Shown one piece after another: positions 33,351-43,334 of a stretch of 64,000 nucleotides of DNA. The DNA comes from Haematococcus lacustris. Its lineage: Eukaryota > Chlorophyta > Chlorophyceae > Chlamydomonadales > Haematococcaceae. The position numbers and the translations under genes were made by a program. The DNA lies in contig JASKMD010000008.1 of NCBI GenBank assembly GCA_030144725.1, forward strand, positions 5,645,056 to 5,709,055. Direction: 5' to 3'. Below the pieces are notes generated by a model. The model was not told where the DNA came from and made no database searches. It worked only from the letters and a program-made list of their open reading frames with translations. Every line of letters begins with the position of its first letter. Within the stretch, counting starts at the first letter, position 1.

Positions 33351-33560
33351 GTCATACGTCTTTGGCGAATCGCCCAGCACTGGTGTGCACGTGTTGCTAG
33401 TAGCAGTAGTAGTTGTTACACTAAGGAGGTAGGGCTCGGGTGGATACAAGCCAACCCCCAAAGGTAAACGACGGAGAAGAGGACAGAGGTGAGAGGTGAG
33501 AGGTAAGAGACGGGGAAAAACCTAGAAGAAAGAGAACTTAGAGAAGTAGGGGGAAGGGAG

Positions 33561-34282
33561 CTACTCCTTGCCAACGGGGGGCAGAGCCACCAAGCCCTCA
33601 TAGCTGCACAGCTCCAGGAGGCGCTGCATGCTCTCCCCAATGCGCTGCAAGTTCAGGCATCCGTTGGTGTCCCGGTCCGGCCACCTGCCCCATGGCCATG
33701 CACGGCCCATGCACCATGGCCAAGCGGGCGACGTGCATGAGGTCGTGGAACTGGGTCAGGTAGGGGCTGGGCAGGGGATGGGCCTGGGCAGGGGGATGGG
33801 CCTGGGCAGGGGGAGGGGTTCCTGGGCAGGGTCAGGGGGTTCCTGGGCAGGGGCAGGGGGGTCCTGGGCAAGGGGGGCTGGGGTAGGGGAAGGGGGGTTG
33901 GGCGGCACCTCATGTCACCACAGCAGGCCCCGCACATACTTCCCATGCCGCTAGCTTTAGGTTGGGCGCACCAGCCGCTGGGTGACCTGGCCTGCTGGTG
34001 GTACCCAGACTGCGGGCCTAGGCCGGTCACGTGGCAGGTGTAGCTAACATGGTTGGGGGGCGTGCACAGACGAGCTGACACGGCTGGTGCGGTCCATGAT
34101 CACCAGCCTGTCAGGCCTGTCAAACGTGCTGGGCCTGCTCGGCTGTTCCACCACCTTGCGAAACCCATCCTGCGCCCCCTTGACCTTCCACCCACCCTGG
34201 CTGAAGCAGTTCGCTCCCAGGAGCACCGCCGCTCCCCCCGGCCGTAGTGCTGGCGTGACACCCACTTCATGCCCTCCACCAC
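33561..34282 (-). pseudogene. Fanzor (OrfB/TnpB-like) degraded copy, beta group
   Basis: The minus strand reads VVEGMKWVSRQH right after a splice-acceptor-like CTGCAG. A frameshift follows, then AVLLGANCFSQGGWKVKG, MDRTSRVSS and, after a minisatellite of CCCTGCCCAGGCCCAT type (33760-33890), GRWPDRDTNGCLNLQRIGES. Each block aligns in order with the alpha copy (LWEGMEELSMKRH; VVFFGAASIGTRGGWGADA; EHRTSRVSS; GRWLDRDCNAALNMQRIGES). The RuvC-III aspartate is present. The frame ends in a stop (33561-33563) just after GKE, about 20 codons earlier than in alpha. Exon 1, with RuvC-I, was not found upstream. Non-functional. Confidence 0.75.
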
Positions 34283-34715
34283 CTGCAGGTCAGGGCAGGT
34301 CAGGTCAGGTCAGGGCAGCAGGGTGGGTGTCAGGGCAGCTGTCTCAGCATGACATGGTCATGCGCTGCCTCACCTCAAGGCACCCTGCTTTGACGATCAC
34401 GTCTGTTTCCATATGTCCAGGCGCTCAAGTGAACATCAGCATGCAGTGTGCGCTGCAGCACTGATTATGTGCAACCTCAATCATATTGGTTTACAAGGAC
34501 ATGGCAGCGCAGGTTGGGTTCAGCAATACTGTGAGCGGGGCAGGGGCCAGCAGTGGACCTGTGCTGCAGTCAGGATGTCCCAACATGGGGTTGGTAATCT
34601 TCATGCAAGTACTCTCTCAATACCGCACCGTTTTCATTAGCGTTTATCGCATTGGCAGCTGCGAATTACTGCGCGTCTCCTGGCAAGCGGCGCGTTAGCT
34701 CTTGCGAGTAATGCC

Positions 34716-37700
34716 ATGCCGGCGCAAGCGATCGCGGATGAGCAGGAGGCAGGTGCAGGTGCCCCTGGGCTGCCCACCCCTCCTGCTGCCCCCCCCTGGC
34801 AGGAGCTGGCAGCTGGTGCTGGTGCCGCCCCTGGGCTGCCCACCCCTCCTGCTGCCCCCCCCTGGCAGGAGCTGGCAGCTGGTGCTGGTGCCGCCCCTGG
34901 GCTGCCCACCCCTCCTGCTGCCCCCCCCTGGCAGGAGCTGGCAGCTGGTGCTGGTGCCGCCCCTGGGCTGCCCACCCCTCCTGCTGCCCCCCCCTGGCAG
35001 GAGCTGGCAGCTGGTGCTGGTGCCGCCCCTGGGCTGCCCACCCCTCCTGCTGCCCCCCCCTGGCAGGAGCTGGCAGCTGGTGCTGGTGCCGCCCCTGGGC
35101 TGCCCACCCCTCCTGCTGCCCCCCCCTGGCAGGAGCTGGCAGCTGGTGCTGGTGCCGCCCCTGGGCTGCCCACCCCTCCTGCTGCCCCCCCCTGGCAGGA
35201 GCTGGCAGCTGGTGCTGGTGCCGCCCCTGGGCTGCCCACCCCTCCTGCTGCCCCCCCCTGGCAGGAGCTGGCAGCTGGTGCTGGTGCCGCCCCTGGGCTG
35301 CCCACCCCTCCTGCTGCCCCCCCCTGGCAGGAGCTGGCAGCTGGTGCTGGTGCCGCCCCTGGGCTGCCCACCCCTCCTGCTGCCCCCCCCTGGCAGGAGC
35401 TGGCAGCTGGTGCTGGTGCCGCCCCTGGGCTGCCCACCCCTCCTGCTGCCCCCCCCTGGCAGGAGCTGGCAGCTGGTGCTGGTGCCGCCCCTGGGCTGCC
35501 CACCCCTCCTGCTGCCCCCCCCTGGCAGGAGCTGGCAGCTGGTGCTGGTGCCGCCCCTGGGCTGCCCACCCCTCCTGCTGCCCCCCCCTGGCAGGAGCTG
35601 GCAGCTGGTGCTGGTGCCGCCCCTGGGCTGCCCACCCCTCCTGCTGCCCCCCCCTGGCAGGAGCTGGCAGCTGGTGCTGGTGCCGCCCCTGGGCTGCCCA
35701 CCCCTCCTGCTGCCCCCCCCTGGCAGGAGCTGGCAGCTGGTGCTGGTGCCGCCCCTGGGCTGCCCACCCCTCCTGCTGCCCCCCCCTGGCAGGAGCTGGC
35801 AGCTGGTGCTGGTGCCGCCCCTGGGCTGCCCACCCCTCCTGCTGCCCCCCCCTGGCAGGAGCTGGCAGCTGGTGCTGGTGCCGCCCCTGGGCTGCCCACC
35901 CCTCCTGCTGCCCCCCCCTGGCAGGAGCTGGCAGCTGGTGCTGGTGCCGCCCCTGGGCTGCCCACCCCTCCTGCTGCCCCCCCCTGGCAGGAGCTGGCAG
36001 CTGGTGCTGGTGCCGCCCCTGGGCTGCCCACCCCTCCTGCTGCCCCCCCCTGGCAGGAGCTGGCAGCTGGTGCTGGTGCCGCCCCTGGGCTGCCCACCCC
36101 TCCTGCTGCCCCCCCCTGGCAGGAGCTGGCAGCTGGTGCTGGTGCCGCCCCTGGGCTGCCCACCCCTCCTGCTGCCCCCCCCTGGCAGGAGCTGGCAGCT
36201 GGTGCTGGTGCCGCCCCTGGGCTGCCCACCCCTCCTGCTGCCCCCCCCTGGCAGGAGCTGGCAGCTGGTGCTGGTGCCGCCCCTGGGCTGCCCACCCCTC
36301 CTGCTGCCCCCCCCTGGCAGGAGCTGGCAGCTGGTGCTGGTGCCGCCCCTGGGCTGCCCACCCCTCCTGCTGCCCCCCCCTGGCAGCAGCTGGCAGCTGG
36401 TGCTGGTGCCGCCCCTGGGCTGCCCACCCCTCCTGCTGCCCCCCCCTGGCAGCAGCTGGCAGCTGGTGCTGGTGCCGCCCCTGGGCTGCCCACCCCTCCT
36501 GCTGCCCCCCCCTGGCAGCAGCTGGCAGCTGGTGCTGGTGCCGCCCCTGGGCTGCCCACCCCTCCTGCTGCCCCCCCCTGGCAGCAGCTGGCAGCTGGTG
36601 CTGGTGCCGCCCCTGGGCTGCCCACCCCTCCTGCTGCCCCCCCCTGGCAGCAGCTGGCAGCTGGTGCTGGTGCCGCCCCTGGGCTGCCCACCCCTCCTGC
36701 TGCCCCCCCCTGGCAGCAGCTGGCAGCTGGTGCTGGTGCCGCCCCTGGGCTGCCCACCCCTCCTGCTGCCCCCCCCTGGCAGCAGCTGGCAGCTGGTGCT
36801 GGTGCCGCCCCTGGGCTGCCCACCCCTCCTGCTGCCCCCCCCTGGCAGCAGCTGGCAGCTGGTGCTGGTGCCGCCCCTGGGCTGCCCACCCCTCCTGCTG
36901 CCCCCCCCTGGCAGCAGCTGGCAGCTGGTGCTGGTGCCGCCCCTGGGCTGCCCACCCCTCCTGCTGCCCCCCCCTGGCAGCAGCTGGCAGCTGGTGCTGG
37001 TGCCGCCCCTGGGCTGCCCACCCCTCCTGCTGCCCCCCCCTGGCAGCAGCTGGCAGCTGGTGCTGGTGCCGCCCCTGGGCTGCCCACCCCTCCTGCTGCC
37101 CCCCCCTGGCAGCAGCTGGCAGCTGGTGCTGGTGCCGCCCCTGGGCTGCCCACCCCTCCTGCTGCCCCCCCCTGGCAGCAGCTGGCAGCTGGTGCTGGTG
37201 CCGCCCCTGGGCTGCCCACCCCTCCTGCTGCCCCCCCCTGGCAGCAGCTGGCAGCTGGTGCTGGTGCCGCCCCTGGGCTGCCCACCCCTCCTGCTGCCCC
37301 CCCCTGGCAGCAGCTGGCAGCTGGTGCTGGTGCCGCCCCTGGGCTGCCCACCCCTCCTGCTGCCCCCCCCTGGCAGCAGCTGGCAGCTGGTGCTGGTGCC
37401 GCCCCTGGGCTGCCCACCCCTCCTGCTGCCCCCCCCTGGCAGCAGCTGGCAGCTGGTGCTGGTGCCGCCCCTGGGCTGCCCACCCCTCCTGCTGCCCCCC
37501 CCTGGCAGCAGCTGGCAGCTGGTGCTGGTGCCGCCCCTGGGCTGCCCACCCCTCCTGCTGCCCCCCCCTGGCAGCAGCTGGCAGCTGGTGCTAATGCCGC
37601 CCCTGACCTGCCCCCCCCTCCTGCTGCACCCCCCTGGCAGCAGCAGGCAGCTCGTGCTGGTGCCGCCCCTGACCTGCCCACCCCTCCAGCTGAGCAGCAG

Positions 37701-37811
37701 GGGGTCAGGGCGGAGCTGGACACAAGCTGGACACGCAAGCGGAGGGCGGGCGGGAGGGATCGTACCCAACATGTCGAGCAAGGTAACGTAGCAATGGCCT
37801 ACACACCTTGA
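34716..37811 (+). CDS. Giant 66-bp minisatellite, open in several frames; possible repeat protein
   Basis: The plus frame starting ATG 34716 runs 1,031 codons without a stop and consists of about 45 copies of a 22-residue unit (GLPTPPAAPPWQELAAGAGA type). The first 24 units carry WQE, the next 19 carry WQQ, and two degenerate units end the array. The tail (DTSWTRKRRAGGRDRTQHVE) is basic. A second plus frame and two minus frames are also fully open for about 1,000 codons, because 66 is a multiple of three and the unit lacks stop codons in those frames. Openness is therefore not evidence of coding. In favour of translation are a short non-repetitive N-terminus (MPAQAIADEQEAGAGAP) and exact conservation of the frame at the array ends. 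A Pro/Ala/Gly-rich secreted or structural protein is one possibility. Confidence 0.3.
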   Translation: MPAQAIADEQEAGAGAPGLPTPPAAPPWQELAAGAGAAPGLPTPPAAPPWQELAAGAGAAPGLPTPPAAPPWQELAAGAGAAPGLPTPPAAPPWQELAAGAGAAPGLPTPPAAPPWQELAAGAGAAPGLPTPPAAPPWQELAAGAGAAPGLPTPPAAPPWQELAAGAGAAPGLPTPPAAPPWQELAAGAGAAPGLPTPPAAPPWQELAAGAGAAPGLPTPPAAPPWQELAAGAGAAPGLPTPPAAPPWQELAAGAGAAPGLPTPPAAPPWQELAAGAGAAPGLPTPPAAPPWQELAAGAGAAPGLPTPPAAPPWQELAAGAGAAPGLPTPPAAPPWQELAAGAGAAPGLPTPPAAPPWQELAAGAGAAPGLPTPPAAPPWQELAAGAGAAPGLPTPPAAPPWQELAAGAGAAPGLPTPPAAPPWQELAAGAGAAPGLPTPPAAPPWQELAAGAGAAPGLPTPPAAPPWQELAAGAGAAPGLPTPPAAPPWQELAAGAGAAPGLPTPPAAPPWQELAAGAGAAPGLPTPPAAPPWQELAAGAGAAPGLPTPPAAPPWQQLAAGAGAAPGLPTPPAAPPWQQLAAGAGAAPGLPTPPAAPPWQQLAAGAGAAPGLPTPPAAPPWQQLAAGAGAAPGLPTPPAAPPWQQLAAGAGAAPGLPTPPAAPPWQQLAAGAGAAPGLPTPPAAPPWQQLAAGAGAAPGLPTPPAAPPWQQLAAGAGAAPGLPTPPAAPPWQQLAAGAGAAPGLPTPPAAPPWQQLAAGAGAAPGLPTPPAAPPWQQLAAGAGAAPGLPTPPAAPPWQQLAAGAGAAPGLPTPPAAPPWQQLAAGAGAAPGLPTPPAAPPWQQLAAGAGAAPGLPTPPAAPPWQQLAAGAGAAPGLPTPPAAPPWQQLAAGAGAAPGLPTPPAAPPWQQLAAGAGAAPGLPTPPAAPPWQQLAAGAGAAPGLPTPPAAPPWQQLAAGANAAPDLPPPPAAPPWQQQAARAGAAPDLPTPPAEQQGVRAELDTSWTRKRRAGGRDRTQHVEQGNVAMAYTP
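34759..37690. repeat. 66-bp minisatellite, ~45 units in two homogeneous blocks
   Basis: The period is exactly 66 bp. A single G/C variant (CAGGAGCTGG versus CAGCAGCTGG) changes once, between about 36319 and 36385, dividing the array into 24 plus 19 units that are otherwise identical. The last two units diverge. Near-perfect homogeneity indicates recent expansion. Confidence 0.98.
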
Positions 37812-38505
37812 TTGGCCTTACCGAGTGGCCAGGTAGTAGGTACTACTCACGAAGCGGTCAAGCAATGCAGCAGCCTTGTATACTTCCGAGCATGGGTGGA
37901 GGGGCGTCTTTACATCGGTTTGGCGTGCCATGTGAATCATTTTGACTGCGGCGATTGTTCCTCACTATGTGCAGGTGCTCCTGGGCCACGTCGGTCGCGG
38001 CGGTCTCTCGCGACGAGGCCCGCATGAGCAAAACTGGCATGAGTTTGAATGTCAAGATTTGAGCCGCCATAGCACTCAGCACACTGCACAGTATTTAATG
38101 ATACATGTTGCACCGCATAGCTGGCGGAGTCCTCTATCCAGTGATGAGCTAAACCTAAATAGAATTTACGTGGCTGAGACGCGGCGTCGTTTTGATTACC
38201 AGGGGTCGGTTTCCCGGAAACCGACCCCTGGGAAACTTTCCTGCCATTTTCTGTTAGTTGGGGTCGGCTGAGCTGCAGGCCTCAATTGGTGCGTTAGCGG
38301 TATTCTGAGGTATCCTTCACAGATCAGGGCGTAGTCCATCTGCCTGGGTATCGGACCCAGCCTCAGAACACCTCACCACTCACACACTTTTCACAAGGGA
38401 CTTTGAGACCTTTCAGATATTTGTCCGCATGCCATCTTACTCAGCATGGTCACGTAACATCAATCACCACTGCCACCTACCAGGCGCAGGACGTGGGGCT
38501 GCACA
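37812..38505. other. No gene recognised; contains a strong hairpin
   Basis: A perfect 15-bp stem with a 3-nt loop (38199-38231, CCAGGGGTCGGTTTC arm) is the only distinctive structure. Short open frames (37812-38027, 37942-38271) lack support. Confidence 0.5.
38199..38231. repeat. Perfect inverted repeat (15-bp arms, 3-nt loop)
   Basis: CCAGGGGTCGGTTTC is followed by CCG and then its exact complement. A further GGGGTCGG word occurs at about 38260. Function unknown; it may be the end of a transposon or a recombination relic. Confidence 0.85.
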
Positions 38506-38949
38506 GGGGCAAGGCTGCCAAGGCCAAGCCAGCGCCACAGCCAGGCAGATGGCTGGACAGGGACTGCAATGCAGCGCTGAACATGCAGCGCATTGGGGTT
38601 GTGCTGGTTGCCAGAGCAGGCAGCTCTGCCAGGGCAGAGAGTACCCAGGTCTGGGCTACAAGCGGCTGCGACACCGCCCACTCAAGGCCCAACAGCAGCA
38701 GGAGCAGCAGCCTGCTGTGGCACAGTATGTGCCCACTTCTTGAGCTGTCATCAGCTTACATTAGTGCATGCAGGTCATGCCAACTCTAGACTATAGCCCT
38801 CAGGGTCAGGCAATAGTGTAGGCGGTAGGCATTCATGCACCATGTCCATGTGCATTGGGTATCCTCCACAGAGCACCTTAACACCATCTTGAGTAGTCTC
38901 TCTATTGATCCCTAGTGGTCCGACTCAAATGGAGGCCCTAGTGAGGGAC
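38506..38949 (+). pseudogene. Fanzor alpha C-terminal fragment (plus strand)
   Basis: Starting at GGGGCAAGGCTGCCAAGG, this fragment encodes KAAKAKPAPQPGRWLDRDCN AALNM in blocks matching the near-full copy, including the RuvC-III DRD, then drifts through frameshifts to LELSSAY. The conserved 3' non-coding segment follows (about 38755-38850). The element-end sequence AAATGGAGGCCCTAGTGAGG starts at 38927. It faces the minus-strand copy, so the two element ends form a 23-bp inverted repeat (38927-38949 and 39267-39289). Confidence 0.8.
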
Positions 38950-39257
38950 GAGGGACGAGGCCCAGCTGTACTCTCCTTTTGCGGGGTGGAAGGGCTGCAG
39001 ATGGGCACTACAACATGTGAAATCCCAACATGTAAAACCCCCATCGCACGTCCTCGTAACGTCGTTTACATGGCAGGAAAGGACATGTCACGAAGGCATC
39101 ATAGACATAGGCTACACATGAACAAACAACATAAATGAAAGTTAAAGCATCCCGTTTGATGAAGATAAACGATGAAAAGATGAAACTGACAGTCATTCAT
39201 CAGGCGAGGGCTACAACTTGCACCAACTTGCACTTGCAATATCGTGCTACCAACTTG
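38950..39257. other. Spacer between two convergent Fanzor copies
   Basis: About 300 bp separate the facing 3' ends of two Fanzor copies. No coding sequence is recognised. Confidence 0.5.
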
Positions 39258-39500
39258 CAGCCCCTTGTCCCTCACTAGGGCCTCCATTTTAGCCGGAACT
39301 AGCAGCCACTAGCAGCCACTAACTAGCTCCGGCTAAAATAGTGTTATTGGGCTGTGTGGAGTAAACCCAGTGCACTAATGGCACATGAGCCGCCTACCAC
39401 CTACATGATTGCCTGACCCGAGGGCTATGCAGTAGAGTTGGCATGACAAAACATGCACTAAGTGTAAGCTGATGACAGCTCAAAGTGGGGGGGGCACACA
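39258..39500 (-). ncRNA. Candidate Fanzor guide (omega) RNA region: conserved 3' end
   Basis: The segment between the Fanzor stop codon and the element end is conserved, wholly or in part, in five further places: 31762-31990 (minus), 41950-42084 (minus, last ~135 bp), 42601-42700 (minus), about 38755-38949 (plus) and 44470-44580 (plus). Conserved blocks read TCATGCCAACTCT, then GGGTCAGGCAA, then TGTAGGTGGTAGGCG. A hairpin of TTAGCCGGAGCTAG and CTAGTTCCGGCTAA follows, then ATGGAGGCCCTAGTGAGGGA. The flanks differ after the terminal CTG. In TnpB and Fanzor systems the guide RNA scaffold comes from the 3' end of the element and the guide from the adjoining flank. Conservation is seen; the RNA itself is inferred. 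Confidence 0.45.
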
Positions 39501-41573
39501 CTACTGTGCCTCAGCAGGCTGCTGCTGCTGCTCCTGGGCCTTGGGGGGCTTGTCTCGCAGCCGCTTGTACCCCAGGCCAGGGTACTCCTTGCCCTTGGCT
39601 GGCAGAGCTCCCTGGTCTGGCCAGAAGCACAGCTCCAGCGGCCGCCACCTGCTCTCCCCAATGCGCTGCATGTTCAGCGCTGCATTGCAGTCCCTGTCCA
39701 GCCACCTGCCTGGCTGTGGCGCTGGCTTGGCCTTGGCAGCCTTGCCCTGGGCCTTGCCCTTGGTGGGCTCAGCTGCCCCTGGCTCAGCCTTGGTGCGCTT
39801 GCTGCGCTTGGCTGGCTGGGGTGTGCTGGGCCCTGGCTCTGAGGCTGCTGCCTGTGTGGCTGCCTGGCTGCTGCGGGGGGCCTGTGGGGGCCTGCGGGGG
39901 GCCACTACCGGGCACCACACCAGGCCCCGCACTGGCTGGCCACGCTCCTGGCTCCAGGCTGGGCGCACCAGGCGCTCTTCCACCTGCCCTGCTGGGGGCC
40001 TCCAGCCTGCAGGCCTGGTGGCACTGAGTGTGTTCAGCTCCACCTCACAGGGCTGCTGGCCATTCACTGCTGAGCTGACCCGGCTGGTGCGGTGCTCATC
40101 CACGAGCACCACCCTGCCCCCATCCTGGTCTTTGCCCCTGGGCCTGCACACCACCTTGCGGCAGGCACGCAGCACCGCATCAGCACCCCAGCCTCCCCTG
40201 GTGCCAATGCTAGCTGCTCCAAAGAACACCACCAGCTGCTTGGCACACCCATGGCGCTTCATGGACAACTCCTCCATGCCCTCCCACAACTGCAGCCATG
40301 CACACAAGGCACACACATGGTGGCTGACATGGTGGCACACAGTTAGGCATGGCACAGTCAAGTACTTTTTCGTTTCGTCACCTCTCAGTCCCTTTCCCTC
40401 CCTCCCTCCCACCTACCCACCCACCCACCCTCACATTGTTAAAGAACTTCTCCAGCGCCCGGTCCTGGGCTCCGTACAGCCTCAGCCGTTGCCGTGCCCA
40501 CTTGGGGTCCAGGTACACCTCCCACACCGCATCCCAGGTGGCCAGGGTGACGGTGATGTGCTTCAGGTTGGCCTCCAGGGAGGTGCCGGCTGAGCTGGCA
40601 GCTGCCAGGTGCTGGAGGTGGGGCTTGATTGGAGCCAGCCACCGCTCAGTGTCACGGCGGGCATTGTTCAGGCCACTGCCATGCTTGACCTCGCCCTTGG
40701 TCAGCTTCCACCGGCGCAGCTGGTCTGCCTTGAGCTGGCCTGTTGCTGGATCCCACACCCCAGAGGCTGCGCTGACTGCCTGGGTGACGCCGGGGTCGAT
40801 GCCCACCCCAATCTGTGTGTCTGGGTCAAACACAAACTCACGCACCTCAGCTATGCCCCTGCCTATGTGGGGGAGCCCCACCGCATGAGCCGCTGCTGCT
40901 GCTGCACTTGGGCGGCCGCTGGTGCTGCTGCTGCTGGCAGCTGGAGGTGGGGCTGGAGGAGGGGGAAGGGGGCGCGTGTAGTGCACGCACACACTGACAC
41001 CGTCGGTGTCCACCAACCTCTCAAACTGAAACTCCTTGTTGCGAAGCTTGTTGGTGTTGAACCACCTGGCCCAGTGATGGCTCAGTGTTGGCTCTGCAGT
41101 GAATGCCGCCCGGGTTTCCTTGGTCAGGCCCAGCTGCCTGCACACCCCATGCAGCACCCTGCTGTCCACCTGGATGTAGTGCACCCCCACCCTGGCCATG
41201 GGGGTGAGGGTGAAGGGGGGTGGGCAGGTCAGGGTCCGGGGACCAACCCCACGCCTCTTGCCGCGCTTTGGCTGCCCTGGTGCGGGTGGGGTGTGGGGCT
41301 GCTGCCACCGCTCTAGCCACCGGCACACATGCACTGCATGGCGCATGCGGCAGGGCAGGGGCAGGGTGTCCTGCAGGGAGCCTTCCTTCTTCATGCCCAG
41401 TAGGCGACGGTGCTTGTTGGCCTCCTCTATCAGGTCCGCCACATGGCCCTTGTCCAGGGTGGCGGCCTTCAGCTCCGAGCTGTGGGCGTTGATGCCATAC
41501 CCACACGCCATCCTGATGAACAGCTGCGCCTCCTCCCCGCTCCAGCCTAGCTTGGCCCTGGCTGGTCGCTATC
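39501..41573 (-). CDS. Fanzor (eukaryotic OrfB/TnpB-like RuvC nuclease), alpha group, 5'-truncated
   Basis: Two exons (41573-40435 and 40289-39501; GT-AG, phase 0) give about 640 residues. The N-terminal part is helical (SGEEAQLFIRMACGYGIN onward). RuvC-I is GIDPGVTQAVSA, with its Asp codon at 40795-40797. After the intron come LWEGMEELSMKRH, VVFFGAASIGTRGG and VDEHRTSRVSS (Glu codon 40095-40097, possibly the relocated RuvC-II glutamate reported for Fanzors). RuvC-III is GRWLDRDCNAALNM (DRD codons 39690-39698). The zinc-ribbon cysteines are degenerate: SSAVNG and CPVV replace the usual CxxC pairs. A Lys/Ala/Pro linker (AKRSKRTKAEPG) precedes RuvC-III. Fanzors are RNA-guided DNA nucleases of eukaryotic transposons. 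The 5' end stops at 41573, where a dispersed repeat begins, so the start codon is missing and the C-terminus is shorter than in the relic at 43741. It is probably inactive now. Confidence 0.85.
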
Positions 41574-41938
41574 AACTTGCAGCCAGGCATGGGTGAAGAG
41601 ACTATAAAGAACCTAATGCCAATGCTTGTGTGAACCAGGCACTGCCATCGTACCCCATGGGTGTGAGTCCATGGCTGGGCAATTCAAACGCGCTGAGGAG
41701 AAACCCTGTTGGCCCTGGCAATGAATGATGTCGTGCAACCTTGTGACCTGCTTTGGCCCCACCCCTCACCCAGTGCTGTGCACCATGGCTTGGGGCCTGC
41801 AATAGACATGCATGCAGGCTACACTGCAACACTGCGCTAGATGCCGAGCCACATCTCTGCGGTGGCTGCAACAGCCCTCTTCCGCCAGGCCATGTGTCAT
41901 TGAGGTGTGGTGAAGGGAGCCCCTCACTACCAAGTCCC
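41568..41938. repeat. Dispersed ~370-bp repeat, copy 2
   Basis: Counterpart of 441-810. It abuts the truncated 5' end of the Fanzor gene and so is the likely cause of, or marks, the truncation. Confidence 0.8.
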
Positions 41939-41949
41939 AGAGCCCAGAT

Positions 41950-42084
41950 CAGCCCCTTGTCCCTCACTAGGGCCTCCATCCTAGCCGGAACTAGCAGCCA
42001 CTAGCAGCCACTAACTAGCTCCGGCTAAAATAGTGTTATTGGGCTGTGTGGAGTAAACCCAGTGCACATGGCACATGAGCCGCC
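41950..42084 (-). mobile_element. Solo Fanzor alpha 3' end (~135 bp)
   Basis: Only the terminal part of the conserved 3' region is present, including the hairpin and the AGGGACAAGGGGCTG end. CAGAGCCCAGATCAGCC occurs on both sides (about 41938-41954 and 42083-42099), overlapping the end, which suggests a duplicated target or a recombination scar. Confidence 0.65.
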
Positions 42085-42184
42085 AGAGCCCAGATCAGCC
42101 CAAACCAAGTGCAGTGATGTTAAAGCCTTTCAAGACAGCTCAAGGCAGCGCTGAGGTGAAGCTGGACCCCAAGAGGGCAGGGCA

Positions 42185-42445
42185 GTGCTTAGTCTCAAAG
42201 GGGTGGTGAGGGGCTCACTAGCAAAGCAGCAAGGAACCGCAAGGGAGCGCCTTATGTGTACATGGACACCAAGTGGGCATGGCAGCGGTGAGCCTAGCGT
42301 CCAGTCACAACGACATCCCAGCTGGCGACTGGTCCAGACCCAGTCCACTGAAAGAGCACCTGCAGCCAAGTTGCAGTGCGGCACACACCTGCCCTTGGCC
42401 CTGTTTGACTCGGGCGCCTGCCACATAGAGTCAGCACTTGCATAG
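42185..42445 (+). pseudogene. Possible retrotransposon aspartic protease fragment
   Basis: The frame includes HLPLALFDSGACHIE (about 42391-42430), resembling the active-site loop of retropepsins (hydrophobic-hydrophobic-D-S/T-G-A). No reverse transcriptase or other pol motif is nearby, and the upstream part may instead be a decayed Fanzor piece. A weak call on one short motif. Confidence 0.2.
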
Positions 42446-42600
42446 AGTCAGCACTTGCCATCAGCACTGTCAGCACCGTCCGTCACGTACTGTCAGCACT
42501 GTCATAGAAACACATCACAAACTGCCATGTAGTGCAGTTGCGGAGGGCTACTCCCCCTGCTGAGGGGGCTGCTGTGGTGTAGGACATCATGTCCTCCACC

Positions 42601-42700
42601 ACACATGGCATGGGCGCCTCCACCTACACTCTTGCCTGACCCCTGTGACAGGGCCTGTGTAGCCGAAGCGTTGACATGACATGCACTGACACAAGCTGAC
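42601..42700 (-). mobile_element. Diverged Fanzor 3'-region copy
   Basis: The minus strand carries the conserved 3' block (TCATGTCAACG, CAGGGGTCAGGCAAGAG, TGTAGGTGGAGGCGCCCATG). It most resembles the copy after 44496, without an adjoining coding region. Confidence 0.55.
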
Positions 42701-43334
42701 ATGAGGCAGTACAGGGTGCATCCGGGAGGCGGTCAACATTGCTGCGAAGGGCTCTGCTTAGACATTGGCCATCGGGCAGCTGGTAGCAGCAGCACCCTCC
42801 CCTGACCCAGCTTGTACAGCCACACCTATCCACCCGACATCCAACAACAGAACTGTCGTCACAACAGGACCCCCCATCTGTCTGTCTGGCACCCCCCACT
42901 GGCGCAGCTGGTGCAGCAATACACGTTCACCCGACATGACGTCACCACTATCCTCATAGTATGACCTCTGTGTCTTGCACGGGGTGTTATTGGCTCCATC
43001 CTCACCACAAAATAGTTCAATCCGTTTGTCAGGGTCGCCTCCGCCACGGACAGCTTAGTGCTGTATGGACAAGTGGGATCGTCATCGGCGGCGGATCCCT
43101 GCGAGAGCAGGTTGATGGTGTATGGGCTGGGGGTGCTTGGCTCACTAGCTAGAGTGAAATGGGGGCGTGGCATTAGGGTGTGGGGTGGGGCAGGGGGGGT
43201 AAGGGAGGGCTTGACTCTGAAACTCTGAAACTTCCAACATAGGTTTTAATTTCTTTTGTTTTCCACAGGACCTGGGCCTAGGTTACTCTGTCCCATGTGG
43301 GCTGTGCATGCAGCGCAGCAGGTCAGTGCTTCAC

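Noticed and set aside
34700..37700. CRISPR-like array
   Set aside because: The units are contiguous with no unique spacers, and the genome is eukaryotic. This is a minisatellite.
34637..37791. Additional ~1,030-codon frames on both strands across the 66-bp array
   Set aside because: A stop-free 66-bp unit keeps several frames open automatically, so these are not independent genes.
38927..39289. 363-bp MITE with 23-bp perfect inverted repeats
   Set aside because: The inverted repeats are the 3' ends of two Fanzor copies in opposite orientation (38506 plus, 39501 minus), so no separate element is needed.
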